The notes below the pieces were generated by a model. The model searched no databases, had not been told where the DNA came from, and saw nothing but the letters and a program-made list of their open reading frames with translations. Both the position numbers and the translations under genes were made by a program. Positions 17,231-26,539 of a stretch of 32,356 nt of DNA are shown piece by piece (positions within the stretch are counted from its first letter, which is position 1; each line of letters starts with the position of its first letter). The DNA comes from Vicinamibacteria bacterium (GTDB lineage Bacteria > Acidobacteriota > Vicinamibacteria > Fen-336 > JAGNNV01), in assembly GCA_016650185.1 (NCBI GenBank), contig JAENWE010000053.1, forward strand, positions 1 through 32,356, in the 5' to 3' direction.

Positions 17231-18016
17231 ATGAAGCCTTGGATGAAGATCGCCATCGGGTGTTTGGCGACATCGATTATCGCCCTGTTCCTTTTCGTGG
17301 CCGGGTTGGTCGGCTTGGGGTATTGGGCCAAAGGCAAGGTCGAGGAGGTCGCCGGAGGCGGCGCGGCGGTGGCGGAGGCTCGGAAGACTGCGAACGCCGT
17401 GCCCTTCAACCGCCCACTCGGGAACGTCATCCCGGAAGCTCGCCTCGTCCGATTCATCGAGATCCGGGCCAGCGTCTTCTCGGTCTACGAGAAATACCGC
17501 GGCGAGATCGAATCCCGAATGGCCAAAGTCAAGGAAAGCAAATCGGTCGATTTCGGCGACCTATCAACCGGTCTGACCCTGGTGGGCGAGATCCAAAAGG
17601 CCGAAGCTCTCGCCCTGGCCAGGCACGGGATGTCCGAGCGGGAGTACGCCTTCATCACCGGCGAGGTCTACAAGTCGATGTTCACCGAGGCCGCCGAGAG
17701 TCGTCAAGAGGTCATCGAGAGCGCAGCCGGGGCCGCGAAGACGGCCTCGGACGCCGTGAAGGGGATGACAAGGAACGACCCCTCTAGCCTGCCCCCGGAG
17801 GCGCGGGAGGCCATCGCCCAGGCAGGCGCCGACATCGCAGCGAGTTCTCGCGACGCCTCTGAGCAGGTCGCGGAAATGCGGATCGCCCCGGAGAACACGA
17901 TTCTCTTCAAGAAATACAAAGCGGAGCTGAAAAAATACGCCATGCCCGGCCTCAAGATGTTCTTCGACGAAGACGCCCAAGCGGGTGACAACGATAAGGC
18001 TCAGAAGCAGCCCTAG
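17231..18016 (+). CDS. single-TM hypothetical protein with extracytoplasmic helical domain
   Basis: MKPWMKIAIGCLATSIIALFLFVAGLVGLGYWAKGKVEEVAGG..., N-terminal TM then an Ala/Glu-rich helical region. No recognised family. Confidence 0.65.
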   Translation: MKPWMKIAIGCLATSIIALFLFVAGLVGLGYWAKGKVEEVAGGGAAVAEARKTANAVPFNRPLGNVIPEARLVRFIEIRASVFSVYEKYRGEIESRMAKVKESKSVDFGDLSTGLTLVGEIQKAEALALARHGMSEREYAFITGEVYKSMFTEAAESRQEVIESAAGAAKTASDAVKGMTRNDPSSLPPEAREAIAQAGADIAASSRDASEQVAEMRIAPENTILFKKYKAELKKYAMPGLKMFFDEDAQAGDNDKAQKQP

Positions 18017-18027
18017 CAGCGAATCGC

Positions 18028-18573
18028 CTAGAAGGCCTCCAGCATCGCCGCCACGAGGCCGCGGGCGAAGGCCTGGGCCAGGCGATCGACGCCCTGGTCC
18101 TCGCGATCGAAGAAAGTGGATGGATCCGAGCCAAGGTCGTACTCGTCCCGGAAAACGAAGGCGTTGTTCTCCCAGATCGGCTGAGCCTCCCCGGGCTTGT
18201 AGTACTTGACTCGGGCGGTCAGGGTGATCGAATACCGGCTGGCCGTCGTCGACACGCCCCCCCCCGAGAAGCCCACGGGCTGGACCAGGTACGAGAGGAT
18301 TTCGCCATCGACGATGGCGTCCACGCCTTCAATGGTCGGCAAGACGTCGATCTTGCCCCGCTTCAGGAGTTCCTCCGTCACCTTCTCCGTGATCTTCCGA
18401 TCGAGGCTGGTCCGGCCGGTGCTGTCTTTGAACAGCGGGACACCAATTTTTTTGATGGAGGGATCGATCCCGCCGCCACGGCCGACGAGCCCATAGCCGC
18501 AGCCGACCAGTACGAGAAGGGCCAGAATCAGACCGCCCCGCTTGACCTCGTCTGATAAGGAGGGCGTCGTCAT
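18028..18573 (-). CDS. lptE: LptE-like LPS-assembly lipoprotein
   Basis: Start ATG at 18573, ATGA overlap with the leuS stop. Lipobox LLVLVGCGYGL, then SIKKIGVPLFKDSTGRTSLDRKITEKVTEELLKRGKIDVLP...SRYSITLTARVKY. Confidence 0.82.
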   Translation of the reverse strand: MTTPSLSDEVKRGGLILALLVLVGCGYGLVGRGGGIDPSIKKIGVPLFKDSTGRTSLDRKITEKVTEELLKRGKIDVLPTIEGVDAIVDGEILSYLVQPVGFSGGGVSTTASRYSITLTARVKYYKPGEAQPIWENNAFVFRDEYDLGSDPSTFFDREDQGVDRLAQAFARGLVAAMLEAF

Positions 18574-21044
18574 TTCACCACCAGATTGATCAGTCGTCCG
18601 GGAACGATAATCGCCTTGACCAGCGTCTTCCCGTCGATGTGAGCTTCGACCCCCGGCTCCGCCAGAGCCAGGGCCTCGTGGGCGGCCTCGTCGGCGCCGG
18701 ATGGCACCAGCACGCGGCCGCGTATCTTGCCGTTCACCTGGACCGCCACCTCGGTGACGTCCTCGCGCATGGCCGTCTCGTCCGCGCTCGGCCAGGGCTC
18801 GTCGACCAGACTCTTCGGGTGGCCACGATCCGACCACATCTGTTCACACGCGTGCGGCGCGAACGGGCTCAGCAATAGAACCAGCGCGTCGAGGGCTTCA
18901 CAGAGCGCGGCCGCATCGGAGGCGCCTTCGAGTCGCTCTTCCAGCCGGTAGATGTCGTTCGTCAGCTCCATCAGAGCGGCAACCGCGGTATTGAGGTGGA
19001 TTCTCTCGTCGATGTCAGCGGTCACCCGAGCGATGGTCTGATGGACTCTCCGGCGCAGGGCCAGGCCGTTTCGGGACAACTCGCCAAAGTCCCGATCCGG
19101 GGAGCGCGCGGCCGCGTGTTTCTGGACGAGCCGCCACACCCGCAGAAGGAAACGATGGGGCCCCTCGATCCCGGTTTCGCTCCATTCCATTGAAAGCTCC
19201 GGGGGGGCGGCAAACAGGATGTAGAGCCGTAGGGTGTCGGCGCCGTAGCGTTTGACGACATCGTCGGGGGCAATGGTGTTCCCCTTCGATTTCGACATGA
19301 CCTCGCCGTCTTTGTGCACCATGCCCTGCGGAAAGAGGCGGGCGACCGGCTCCGCCCAATCGATCAGGCCCAGGTCTTTCATGACCTTTGTCCAGAACCG
19401 CGAGTACACGAGATGAAGGATCGCATGTTCGATGCCGCCCACGTACAGGTCGATCGGAAACCAGTACTTCACCGCCGCCCGATCGAAAGGAGCGTCCTCG
19501 GTCTGCGGAGAACAGTAGCGATAGAAGTACCACGACGAGTCCACGAACGTGTCCATGGTGTCCGTCTCGCGCCGCGCCGCGCCACCGCACTTCGGGCAGA
19601 TAGCCTTGACGAAGGCTTCCACCTTCTCGAGCGGATTACCTCCCTCGCCGGTGAACGGAGCATCCTTGGGCAGGACGACGGGTAGATCCGCGTCCCTTAC
19701 GCCCACGATGCCGTCCTTGTCACAATAGACCACCGGAATGGGCGTGCCCCAGTAGCGCTGGCGGGAAATCAGCCAGTCTTTCAGACGATACGCGGTCTTC
19801 ACTCCCCCGAAGCCCTGCGCGCTCGCATGGGCCGCCATCTTCTCAATCGCGGTTTCGGAGGCAAGGCCGTCGAACCCGGCGCTGCCGGTCACGACCCCTG
19901 GCCCGGTGTAGGCCTCGGCCATGGTCGCACCATCGAGCCCCACAGCCTCTGGCTGGATCACGGGATGAACCCGGAGACCGTATTTTCGAGCGAACTCGAA
20001 GTCGCGTTCGTCGTGGGCGGGCACGGCCATGATCGCTCCCGTGCCATACCCCATCAGAACAAAGTTGCCCACCCAGATGGGAATCCTTTCGCTCGAGAAG
20101 GGGTTAGTGGCGTAGCGGCCCGTGAACAACCCTTCCTTCTCGACCTGGCCGGCCAGGCGCGCCCTGCGGTCCTGACCTCGCAGCCGGGCGAGCGTTTCGG
20201 CATCCGCCTTCGAGGCTTCGCTCATGAGCTGATCCACCAACGGATGCTCGGGCGCCAGCACGCAAAACGTGGCGCCATAGATGGTGTCAATACGGGTGGT
20301 GAAGATACGGATCGATCCGCCCTGCTCAAGCGGGAAAGACACCTCTGCCCCCTGCGAGCGTCCCACCCAGTTGCGTTGCTGCTGCAGGACGCGGTCCGGC
20401 CAGGCCGACAGGTCGTCCATGTCATCGAGCAGGGCGTCCTGGTAGTCCGTGATCCGCAAGAACCACTGTTCCATGTCCCGGATCTCGATCACGCTCTTGC
20501 AGCGCCAGCACAAACCGCCCTCCGCCTGCTCATTGGCGAGAACGGTGAGGCAGGAGGGGCACCAGTTCACCGGAGAATTGGCCCGATAGGCGATGCCCTT
20601 CTCGAGCATCCGGAGGAAGAACCACTGATTCCACCGATAGTAGGAGGAGTCGCAGGTCGCGATTTCGCGGCTCCAGGCGTAGGAGAAACCGAGCCTTTGC
20701 AGCTGGGCTTTCATCCCCGCGATATTGCCCCGGGTCCAGGCTTCCGGGTGCGTCTCTCGCTTGATCGCGGCGTTTTCCGCGGGCAGTCCCAGGGCGTCCC
20801 AGCCGATTGGATGCAAGACATTGAAGCCGCGCATGCGTTTGAACCGTGTGATCACGTCGGTGATGCAGTAGTTCCGCACATGCCCGACGTGAATGTCCCC
20901 CGAGGGGTAGGGCAGCATCTCCAGGCAATAGAACTTGGGTCTGGCCGGATCTTCCGACACCTCGAATGTACCCTCGGCGCGCCACCGCTCCTGGTGGCGA
21001 CGCTCGATTTCATCGAATTCGTAGGACTTGACCTCGTTGACCAA
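18570..21044 (-). CDS. leuS: leucyl-tRNA synthetase
   Basis: HIGH-like [13 protein letters not shown]-like [17 protein letters not shown] and editing-domain sequence [23 protein letters not shown]. Confidence 0.97.
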   Translation of the reverse strand: MVNEVKSYEFDEIERRHQERWRAEGTFEVSEDPARPKFYCLEMLPYPSGDIHVGHVRNYCITDVITRFKRMRGFNVLHPIGWDALGLPAENAAIKRETHPEAWTRGNIAGMKAQLQRLGFSYAWSREIATCDSSYYRWNQWFFLRMLEKGIAYRANSPVNWCPSCLTVLANEQAEGGLCWRCKSVIEIRDMEQWFLRITDYQDALLDDMDDLSAWPDRVLQQQRNWVGRSQGAEVSFPLEQGGSIRIFTTRIDTIYGATFCVLAPEHPLVDQLMSEASKADAETLARLRGQDRRARLAGQVEKEGLFTGRYATNPFSSERIPIWVGNFVLMGYGTGAIMAVPAHDERDFEFARKYGLRVHPVIQPEAVGLDGATMAEAYTGPGVVTGSAGFDGLASETAIEKMAAHASAQGFGGVKTAYRLKDWLISRQRYWGTPIPVVYCDKDGIVGVRDADLPVVLPKDAPFTGEGGNPLEKVEAFVKAICPKCGGAARRETDTMDTFVDSSWYFYRYCSPQTEDAPFDRAAVKYWFPIDLYVGGIEHAILHLVYSRFWTKVMKDLGLIDWAEPVARLFPQGMVHKDGEVMSKSKGNTIAPDDVVKRYGADTLRLYILFAAPPELSMEWSETGIEGPHRFLLRVWRLVQKHAAARSPDRDFGELSRNGLALRRRVHQTIARVTADIDERIHLNTAVAALMELTNDIYRLEERLEGASDAAALCEALDALVLLLSPFAPHACEQMWSDRGHPKSLVDEPWPSADETAMREDVTEVAVQVNGKIRGRVLVPSGADEAAHEALALAEPGVEAHIDGKTLVKAIIVPGRLINLVVK

Positions 21045-21268
21045 CTTGGTTCCTCAACAGCGGTTGCGCGCAAGGCGGCAGTGGGAAACGACCCGGAGCG
21101 GCAGAGTTTATAGGCTTCTCCGGGGATGGACATCCGACCGGACGACATTGGGTTGTACAATCGCGTGTTCCGACCCCGGATTTCGACAGGTTCCTGAGTC
21201 CGCTTTCCCTAAGACCGAGGCAGCGACGAGCGAGACCGAGAGTCATCAAGAGAAAGACATCGCAAGTC

Positions 21269-21487
21269 ATGAAGCCAGACATTCATCCCAAGTACAACGA
21301 CTCCCCCGTTCACTGCGCCTGCGGCGCCAACTGGACCACGAGGTCCACCAAGTCCGAGATCCGCGTCGAAATCTGCTCAACCTGCCATCCGTTCTTTACC
21401 GGCAAGCAGCGCCTGGTCGACTCCGCGGGCCGCATCGAGCGCTTCACGAAGAAGTTCGCGAAGCGCGCGGGCGCCCCGGCCGCCTAG
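21269..21487 (+). CDS. rpmE: 50S ribosomal protein L31 (zinc-ribbon form)
   Basis: [63 protein letters not shown]. CxC...CxxC Zn motif. Confidence 0.96.
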   Translation: MKPDIHPKYNDSPVHCACGANWTTRSTKSEIRVEICSTCHPFFTGKQRLVDSAGRIERFTKKFAKRAGAPAA

Positions 21488-21554
21488 AACCGTCACTGGC
21501 AACGGGCCTTTCGCACAGGGCCCTTCGCCGCTTGGGAGCTCGCCCTGACCGACC

Positions 21555-22637
21555 ATGGACGCCATCACATTTGAGAAGTTGAAAGAGATCGAGGGAAAGC
21601 ACCAGGCCCTCGAGGCGGAGATGCTTCGTCTCGCCTCGTCGAGTGGGGCGGTCTCCAGCATCACCAAGACCGCGAAGGAGGCATCCGACATCGCTCCCGT
21701 GGTCCAGATGTTCAGCGAATACAAGAGACTCCTCGCCGAGGTCGCAAGCGTGGAAGAGATGGCGAAGGCCGAGGCCGACGCGGAGCTTCGGGCCATGGCT
21801 CTGGAGGAGTTGAAAGAACTCCAGCGCAAGCGGGACGAGACCGACGCGGCGATCGGGCCCCTGCTCATTCCCAAAGACCCGAACGACGAGAAGAACGTCA
21901 TTTTGGAGATCAGGGCGGGCACCGGCGGTGACGAGGCCGCGCTCTTCGCCCAGGAAGTCTTTCGCATGTACCAGCGATTCGCTGAGCGGAAGCGCTGGAA
22001 GGTCGATATCGTCTCGATGTCCCGGTCCGGTGCGGGTGGGGTCAAGGAAGTGATCGCCATGATCGAGGGCGACAAGGTGTACTCCAAACTGCGTTTCGAG
22101 AGCGGCGTCCATCGGGTTCAACGCGTGCCGGCGACCGAAGCGCAAGGACGCATCCACACGTCCACCATCACCGTCGCGGTCCTTCCGGAGGCCGAGGAGG
22201 TCGACGTCAAGATCGAGGCCAAGGACATCCGCATCGACACCTTCTGCTCCTCCGGCCCCGGCGGCCAGAGCGTCAACACCACGTATTCAGCGGTTCGCAT
22301 CACCCACCTTCCCACCAACACCGTGGTCTCATGCCAGGACGAGAAGAGCCAGATCAAGAATCGCGAGAAGGCGATGAAGGTCCTTCGCTCGCGTCTCTAC
22401 GAAGTGGCCCAGGCCGAACAGAACAAGGAGATTGCGGCCGACCGTCGCTCGCAGGTCGGCACCGGCGATCGCTCCGAGAAAATCCGGACCTACAACTTCC
22501 CTCAATCGCGGCTCACCGATCATCGAATTGGCCTCACCCTGCACACCCTCCAGACCGCGATGGATGGCGATATCGACGCCCTGATCTCGCAGCTGGTGGC
22601 TACGCACCAAGCCGAACGCGTCCAATCCGCGAACTGA
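21555..22637 (+). CDS. prfA: peptide chain release factor 1
   Basis: GGQ motif [23 protein letters not shown] and RF1-type 'PAT' ([17 protein letters not shown]). Confidence 0.97.
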   Translation: MDAITFEKLKEIEGKHQALEAEMLRLASSSGAVSSITKTAKEASDIAPVVQMFSEYKRLLAEVASVEEMAKAEADAELRAMALEELKELQRKRDETDAAIGPLLIPKDPNDEKNVILEIRAGTGGDEAALFAQEVFRMYQRFAERKRWKVDIVSMSRSGAGGVKEVIAMIEGDKVYSKLRFESGVHRVQRVPATEAQGRIHTSTITVAVLPEAEEVDVKIEAKDIRIDTFCSSGPGGQSVNTTYSAVRITHLPTNTVVSCQDEKSQIKNREKAMKVLRSRLYEVAQAEQNKEIAADRRSQVGTGDRSEKIRTYNFPQSRLTDHRIGLTLHTLQTAMDGDIDALISQLVATHQAERVQSAN

Positions 22638-22655
22638 ACCTCAGGAGCGAGGAGG

Positions 22656-23510
22656 GTGACGCGTCTGTTGATCGCCCCGCTCATCAAGGCGGCGGAAGAC
22701 CGGCTCTCCCACCTCGGTAGCCCCGCCCAGGACGCCGAGATGCTGTTTCGAGGCATCACCGGGATGAGCCGCGCGGCCCTGCTGGCGAACAGCGGCGAGG
22801 TCGCATCAACCGAAGACGCGGAGCGTTTCGAGGAGGCGCTCCGCCGCCGAGAGGGTCACGAGCCCATCCAGTACATTCTGGGAGTCGCTGCCTTCTGGCG
22901 CGATGACTTCGTGGTCAATCGGTCGGTGCTCATTCCACGCCTCGAGACGGAAATCCTCATCGAGGCGGTGGCGAAGCGGACGAGCCACTCACACGCGGCC
23001 GCCCTCCTCGACCTGGGAACCGGATCCGGCTGCATCGTCCTGTCGCTCCTCCGTGAGCTTCCCCTGGCGCGGGCGATGGCCGTGGATCGCTCGGCCTCGG
23101 CCCTCGAGGTGGCGGCTGAGAACGCCCGCCGGCTTGGGCTCACGTCGAGAGTGGCCCTTCGCCTCTCGCGGTGGTTCGATGCGATCGAGCCGGGCTCGAC
23201 TTTCGATGCGATCGTGAGCAATCCTCCGTATGTGGCGCGCGGCGATCAAGCAGAACTGCCACGGGAGGTGCGCGACTTCGAGCCGGAAATGGCGCTGTTC
23301 GCGGATGCCTCCGACGATCTCTCGTCCTATCGCGAGATCACCAGGGACGTCGTCCGTCACCTGAAGCCTGCTGGTCTGCTGGCCTTCGAGGTCGGCCAGG
23401 GTCAGGCCAGCGGCGTGGCCGACCTGGTCGCCGCCGCCGGTCTTGGGTCCATCGAGATTCTCGACGACCTGGCCCGGATCCCGCGAGTCGTCGTCGGTCG
23501 AAGGCCTTGA
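22656..23510 (+). CDS. prmC: peptide chain release factor N5-glutamine methyltransferase
   Basis: GTG start. FVVNRSVLIPRLETEILIEAV, LDLGTGSGCIVLSLL, IVSNPPYVARGDQAELPREVRDFEPEMALF. Adjacent to prfA. Confidence 0.95.
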   Translation: MTRLLIAPLIKAAEDRLSHLGSPAQDAEMLFRGITGMSRAALLANSGEVASTEDAERFEEALRRREGHEPIQYILGVAAFWRDDFVVNRSVLIPRLETEILIEAVAKRTSHSHAAALLDLGTGSGCIVLSLLRELPLARAMAVDRSASALEVAAENARRLGLTSRVALRLSRWFDAIEPGSTFDAIVSNPPYVARGDQAELPREVRDFEPEMALFADASDDLSSYREITRDVVRHLKPAGLLAFEVGQGQASGVADLVAAAGLGSIEILDDLARIPRVVVGRRP

Positions 23511-24532
23511 TGGACGTCCCTCGCCTGAGGCGTGTTCTGCTCCGTTGGTTCGCGCGGTCCAAGCGACCCCTTCCCTGGCGTCAAACTCGAGACCCGTACG
23601 CGATCTGGGTCTCGGAGGTGATGCTGCAGCAGACCACGGTCGCGGCCGTGATCCCCTACTACGCCCGATTCATGGCTCGGTTCCCCACGATCCTCTCGCT
23701 CGCCACCGGGGACGAGGACGCGGTCCTTGAGATGTGGTCGGGGCTTGGCTACTACGCGCGGGCCAGGAATCTGCGACTCGGCGCTCAGGTCCTGGCCCGG
23801 AACCACAACGGTACCTTCCCTCGAGACGTCGAGACCGCCATGACGATCAAAGGCGTTGGCCGGTACACGGCCAGCGCGGTGACCTCGCTGGCATACGGCG
23901 CAAGGGTCGCGGCGGTGGACGGGAACGTTTTCCGTGTCTTGTCCAGGCTGTATGCCGCGCGCGATCTCACGTCACCCCGCGCCCAGCAACTGGCCACGAA
24001 TCTACTTTCTGCACGCGCGCCCGGGGCTTGGAACGAGGCCATGATGGAGTTGGGCGCCACGGTTTGTCTGCCGAAAAGACCGCGGTGCCAGACCTGCCCG
24101 GTCCGGACCGACTGCGAGGGCCGCTCCCGGCCGGAGTCCTGGGGCGGGGGCAGGCCGCGTCGAGCCACCATCAAAACGATGGTGGAAATGGCGCTGGTGA
24201 TACGGAGCGACCGGGTTCTCCTTGTTCGCACCCCGACCGGCGACCTCATGGGCGGATTGTATGAGCTTCCTCATGCCGGCCTGCCCGGCCAGGAAGAAGC
24301 GTGCATGGCTCTCCGCGATCGCTACCGCGGAAGGCTCCGGGTCGCGCCGGAGGCGGTCACTACAATCCGCCACGCGGTCACCCATCACCGGATCGAGGCC
24401 CTCATCTTCAGGGCGCGGCTCTTGAAACTGCCCTCGGGGGACGCGATATTTCAACCGCGCGGGGCGCTCTCGCGACTTCCGCTCGGCGGCCTGACCCGAA
24501 AGGCCCTGCGCGCGGTCGGGATACCAGTCTAG
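23510..24532 (+). CDS. mutY: A/G-specific adenine glycosylase MutY
   Basis: ATG at 23510 (TGATG overlap with prmC). PLPWRQTRDPYAIWVSEVMLQQTTV, GVGRYTASAVTSLAYGARVAAVDGNVFRVLSRL, FeS motif C-x6-C-x2-C-x5-C (CLPKRPRCQTCPVRTDC), C-terminal NUDIX-like region. Confidence 0.96.
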   Translation: MDVPRLRRVLLRWFARSKRPLPWRQTRDPYAIWVSEVMLQQTTVAAVIPYYARFMARFPTILSLATGDEDAVLEMWSGLGYYARARNLRLGAQVLARNHNGTFPRDVETAMTIKGVGRYTASAVTSLAYGARVAAVDGNVFRVLSRLYAARDLTSPRAQQLATNLLSARAPGAWNEAMMELGATVCLPKRPRCQTCPVRTDCEGRSRPESWGGGRPRRATIKTMVEMALVIRSDRVLLVRTPTGDLMGGLYELPHAGLPGQEEACMALRDRYRGRLRVAPEAVTTIRHAVTHHRIEALIFRARLLKLPSGDAIFQPRGALSRLPLGGLTRKALRAVGIPV

Positions 24533-25068
24533 AAGCGTTCCGGGCGGGCGGCGAGTAGAAAGGCCGCCTTGGAATCGAAGTATTCGGTGACCTTGCGCAC
24601 GTCCGCGGCGTTGAAGTCCGGGCCCGCGTCCCTGAGGGAATCGCCCTTCTTACTCACTTGGGCCACGCCGACGATCTGCCCGTCGGCCACGATGGGCACC
24701 GTGACCATCTTCATGATCGGAAGGACTTTCTCCGTCACCTTCACGCTCTCGAAAAAGGCGACATGTCGGGCCAACGGCACGTTGTTGTTGGCTTCGCCGA
24801 CCTTCTTGGTGAACACGCTCACCGCGATCGAGTCTCGCTTCGTCGTGGGAATCGTGCCCAGATCACACAGCTTCCGAGGAGCGATGAATCGAAGGTGTTT
24901 TCCGTCGGGGCTCGCGATCAGGATGCCGATCTCGTCCACCTGCCGACCCAGATCCTCCGCCGCTCCCCGGGCCACCAGGTCAGCGAGGTCAAGGAAAAAA
25001 TCCTTGGGATCTCGGCCGCCTTCGCGGTTGGCCAGCATGCTAGCCAGACGGTCGTTGATATCGTTCAT
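24529..25068 (-). CDS. GAF-domain protein
   Basis: ATG at 25068 (MNDINDRLASMLANREGGRDPKDFFLDLADLV...). GAF-like core AEDLGRQVDEIGILIASPDGKHLRFIAP...IMKMVTVPIVADGQIVGVAQVSKKG. Confidence 0.7.
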   Translation of the reverse strand: MNDINDRLASMLANREGGRDPKDFFLDLADLVARGAAEDLGRQVDEIGILIASPDGKHLRFIAPRKLCDLGTIPTTKRDSIAVSVFTKKVGEANNNVPLARHVAFFESVKVTEKVLPIMKMVTVPIVADGQIVGVAQVSKKGDSLRDAGPDFNAADVRKVTEYFDSKAAFLLAARPERF

Positions 25069-25129
25069 GGAAGGCGCAATGACTCGCGGTCGGCGCGCGA
25101 CCTGAGAGGAAAAGCATAGCATCCGGCCC

Positions 25130-26539
25130 ATGTCGACCTCGCCGGCACCGCCCCCACCGCCCCTTCCTGAGCCGTCCTGGATGGTCGTTGCTTTTTCCCT
25201 TGCCCTGGCGGCGCGGGTCGCTCTCGTGGTCGGCTTTCCGACTCTTTACGGCGGTGACGCGGCGGGCCGCCTCGCGCACGCCGATACTCTCGTACTCGGC
25301 TACCAACTCCCGCTCCCGCAACTATTCGTGGTGGCCGGGAAGGCGCTCCACGACGACCCCATTCTCACCCGCCTGATCTTCTGCGTCTGGGGAGGCGTTC
25401 TGGCTGCAGGGCTCACCGGACTCCTCGGGCGATTCGTGAGTTCGCGGTCCTCACTTTTCGGGTCCGTCCTGTTCGCCTGCGACCCTCTGTTGATCCACTA
25501 CTCGATCGTGCCCTATCAGGAACCGGTGGCCTATGGTTTTCTGGCCTGGGCGTTCTACTTCGGAGCCGCGGGTCGCCCCATGACCGGCGCCGGGTTGATG
25601 GGCGCTGCCTGTTTGTCCCGTTACGAGGCTTGGCTTTTCCTTCCGGCGTTCCTTTGGATCACGCGGTCGCGCCTGGCCGCGCTGGTCGCGGCCGCCCCGG
25701 TGGCCGGTTGGATCTCCTGGTGGAGGGGCCTCGCGCCGAGCGGCCTCTACGTCCTCGACCTCGATGGGCAAGCGGAGCGGCTGCCCCGACTGGCCTTTCT
25801 GGGTCGCAAGTTCATCGAGTACGAAACCTTGTCTCTCGTCCTCGTTGTCGCCGCAGGATTCCTTGTCGTTCTGACCAGCCGAAACGCACGCGTGCTCAAG
25901 GGGGCGGCGACGATTGGGGCGGTAATCGTCGTTGTCGTAACCCTGGGACACGAATACCCACCCGGCAGCGGCTTGATGTCGGAACGGTTGATTCATCTCC
26001 CGGTGATCCTCGCACTATCGCTTTCCGCGATCGCGCTGGCGCGAATGAGTCAGGCGTCACGACCGCTCTTTCACGCCGGCCTCGTGGCCGCGTTTTTCTT
26101 CTGCGGGCGAAGCCTGTGGTTCGAGACCGGGCTGCTCCAAGCGGCGGCGAGGGACCCAAACCTTGCCCTGGCCCGAGACGCCGCGCGCGCGATCGAGGCC
26201 GAGCGCGGGCCCCACGAGTGCGTGAGTGTGCTGGCGCCCCTGGTAGAGCCATCCTTATTGGAGGCGTACATAAAGAAGGTGGACTCTTCCTTTGGCGACG
26301 TCAGCCGTGCCCGCGAACAGGCCTCATCCCTGGCTAACGAATCGCCCGATCGAGATCGCATTGCCGCCCAACTCAAGGCCAAGACGGGAACAGTTCAAGG
26401 CCAGATCGGGTGCCCTCTGCTCCTCATCGTCGACCAGGCGGCTGGAGGGAATCAGCATCCCGAGGGCGCGGGGGCAACTCTTCTTGCTCTGATCGTCGCC
26501 GAGCCGAGGCGAGCCCGACTTTTCCGCATCCGGAGCTGA
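25130..26539 (+). CDS. polytopic glycosyltransferase-like membrane protein
   Basis: Multiple TM helices and a GT39-like N-terminus (ARVALVVGFPTLYGGDAAGRLAHADTLVLGYQLPLPQLFVVAGKALHDDPILTRLIFCVWG). Confidence 0.65.
   Translation: MSTSPAPPPPPLPEPSWMVVAFSLALAARVALVVGFPTLYGGDAAGRLAHADTLVLGYQLPLPQLFVVAGKALHDDPILTRLIFCVWGGVLAAGLTGLLGRFVSSRSSLFGSVLFACDPLLIHYSIVPYQEPVAYGFLAWAFYFGAAGRPMTGAGLMGAACLSRYEAWLFLPAFLWITRSRLAALVAAAPVAGWISWWRGLAPSGLYVLDLDGQAERLPRLAFLGRKFIEYETLSLVLVVAAGFLVVLTSRNARVLKGAATIGAVIVVVVTLGHEYPPGSGLMSERLIHLPVILALSLSAIALARMSQASRPLFHAGLVAAFFFCGRSLWFETGLLQAAARDPNLALARDAARAIEAERGPHECVSVLAPLVEPSLLEAYIKKVDSSFGDVSRAREQASSLANESPDRDRIAAQLKAKTGTVQGQIGCPLLLIVDQAAGGNQHPEGAGATLLALIVAEPRRARLFRIRS

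Noticed and set aside
19827-21113. 428-aa ORF on + strand
   Set aside because: Fully antisense to leuS, which has unambiguous synthetase motifs. The translation is His/Arg/Pro/Gly-rich with no domain. GC-rich shadow ORF.
23171-23509. N-terminal extension of ORF 23171..24532
   Set aside because: Overlaps prmC and is Arg-rich. MutY homology begins at the ATG at 23510.
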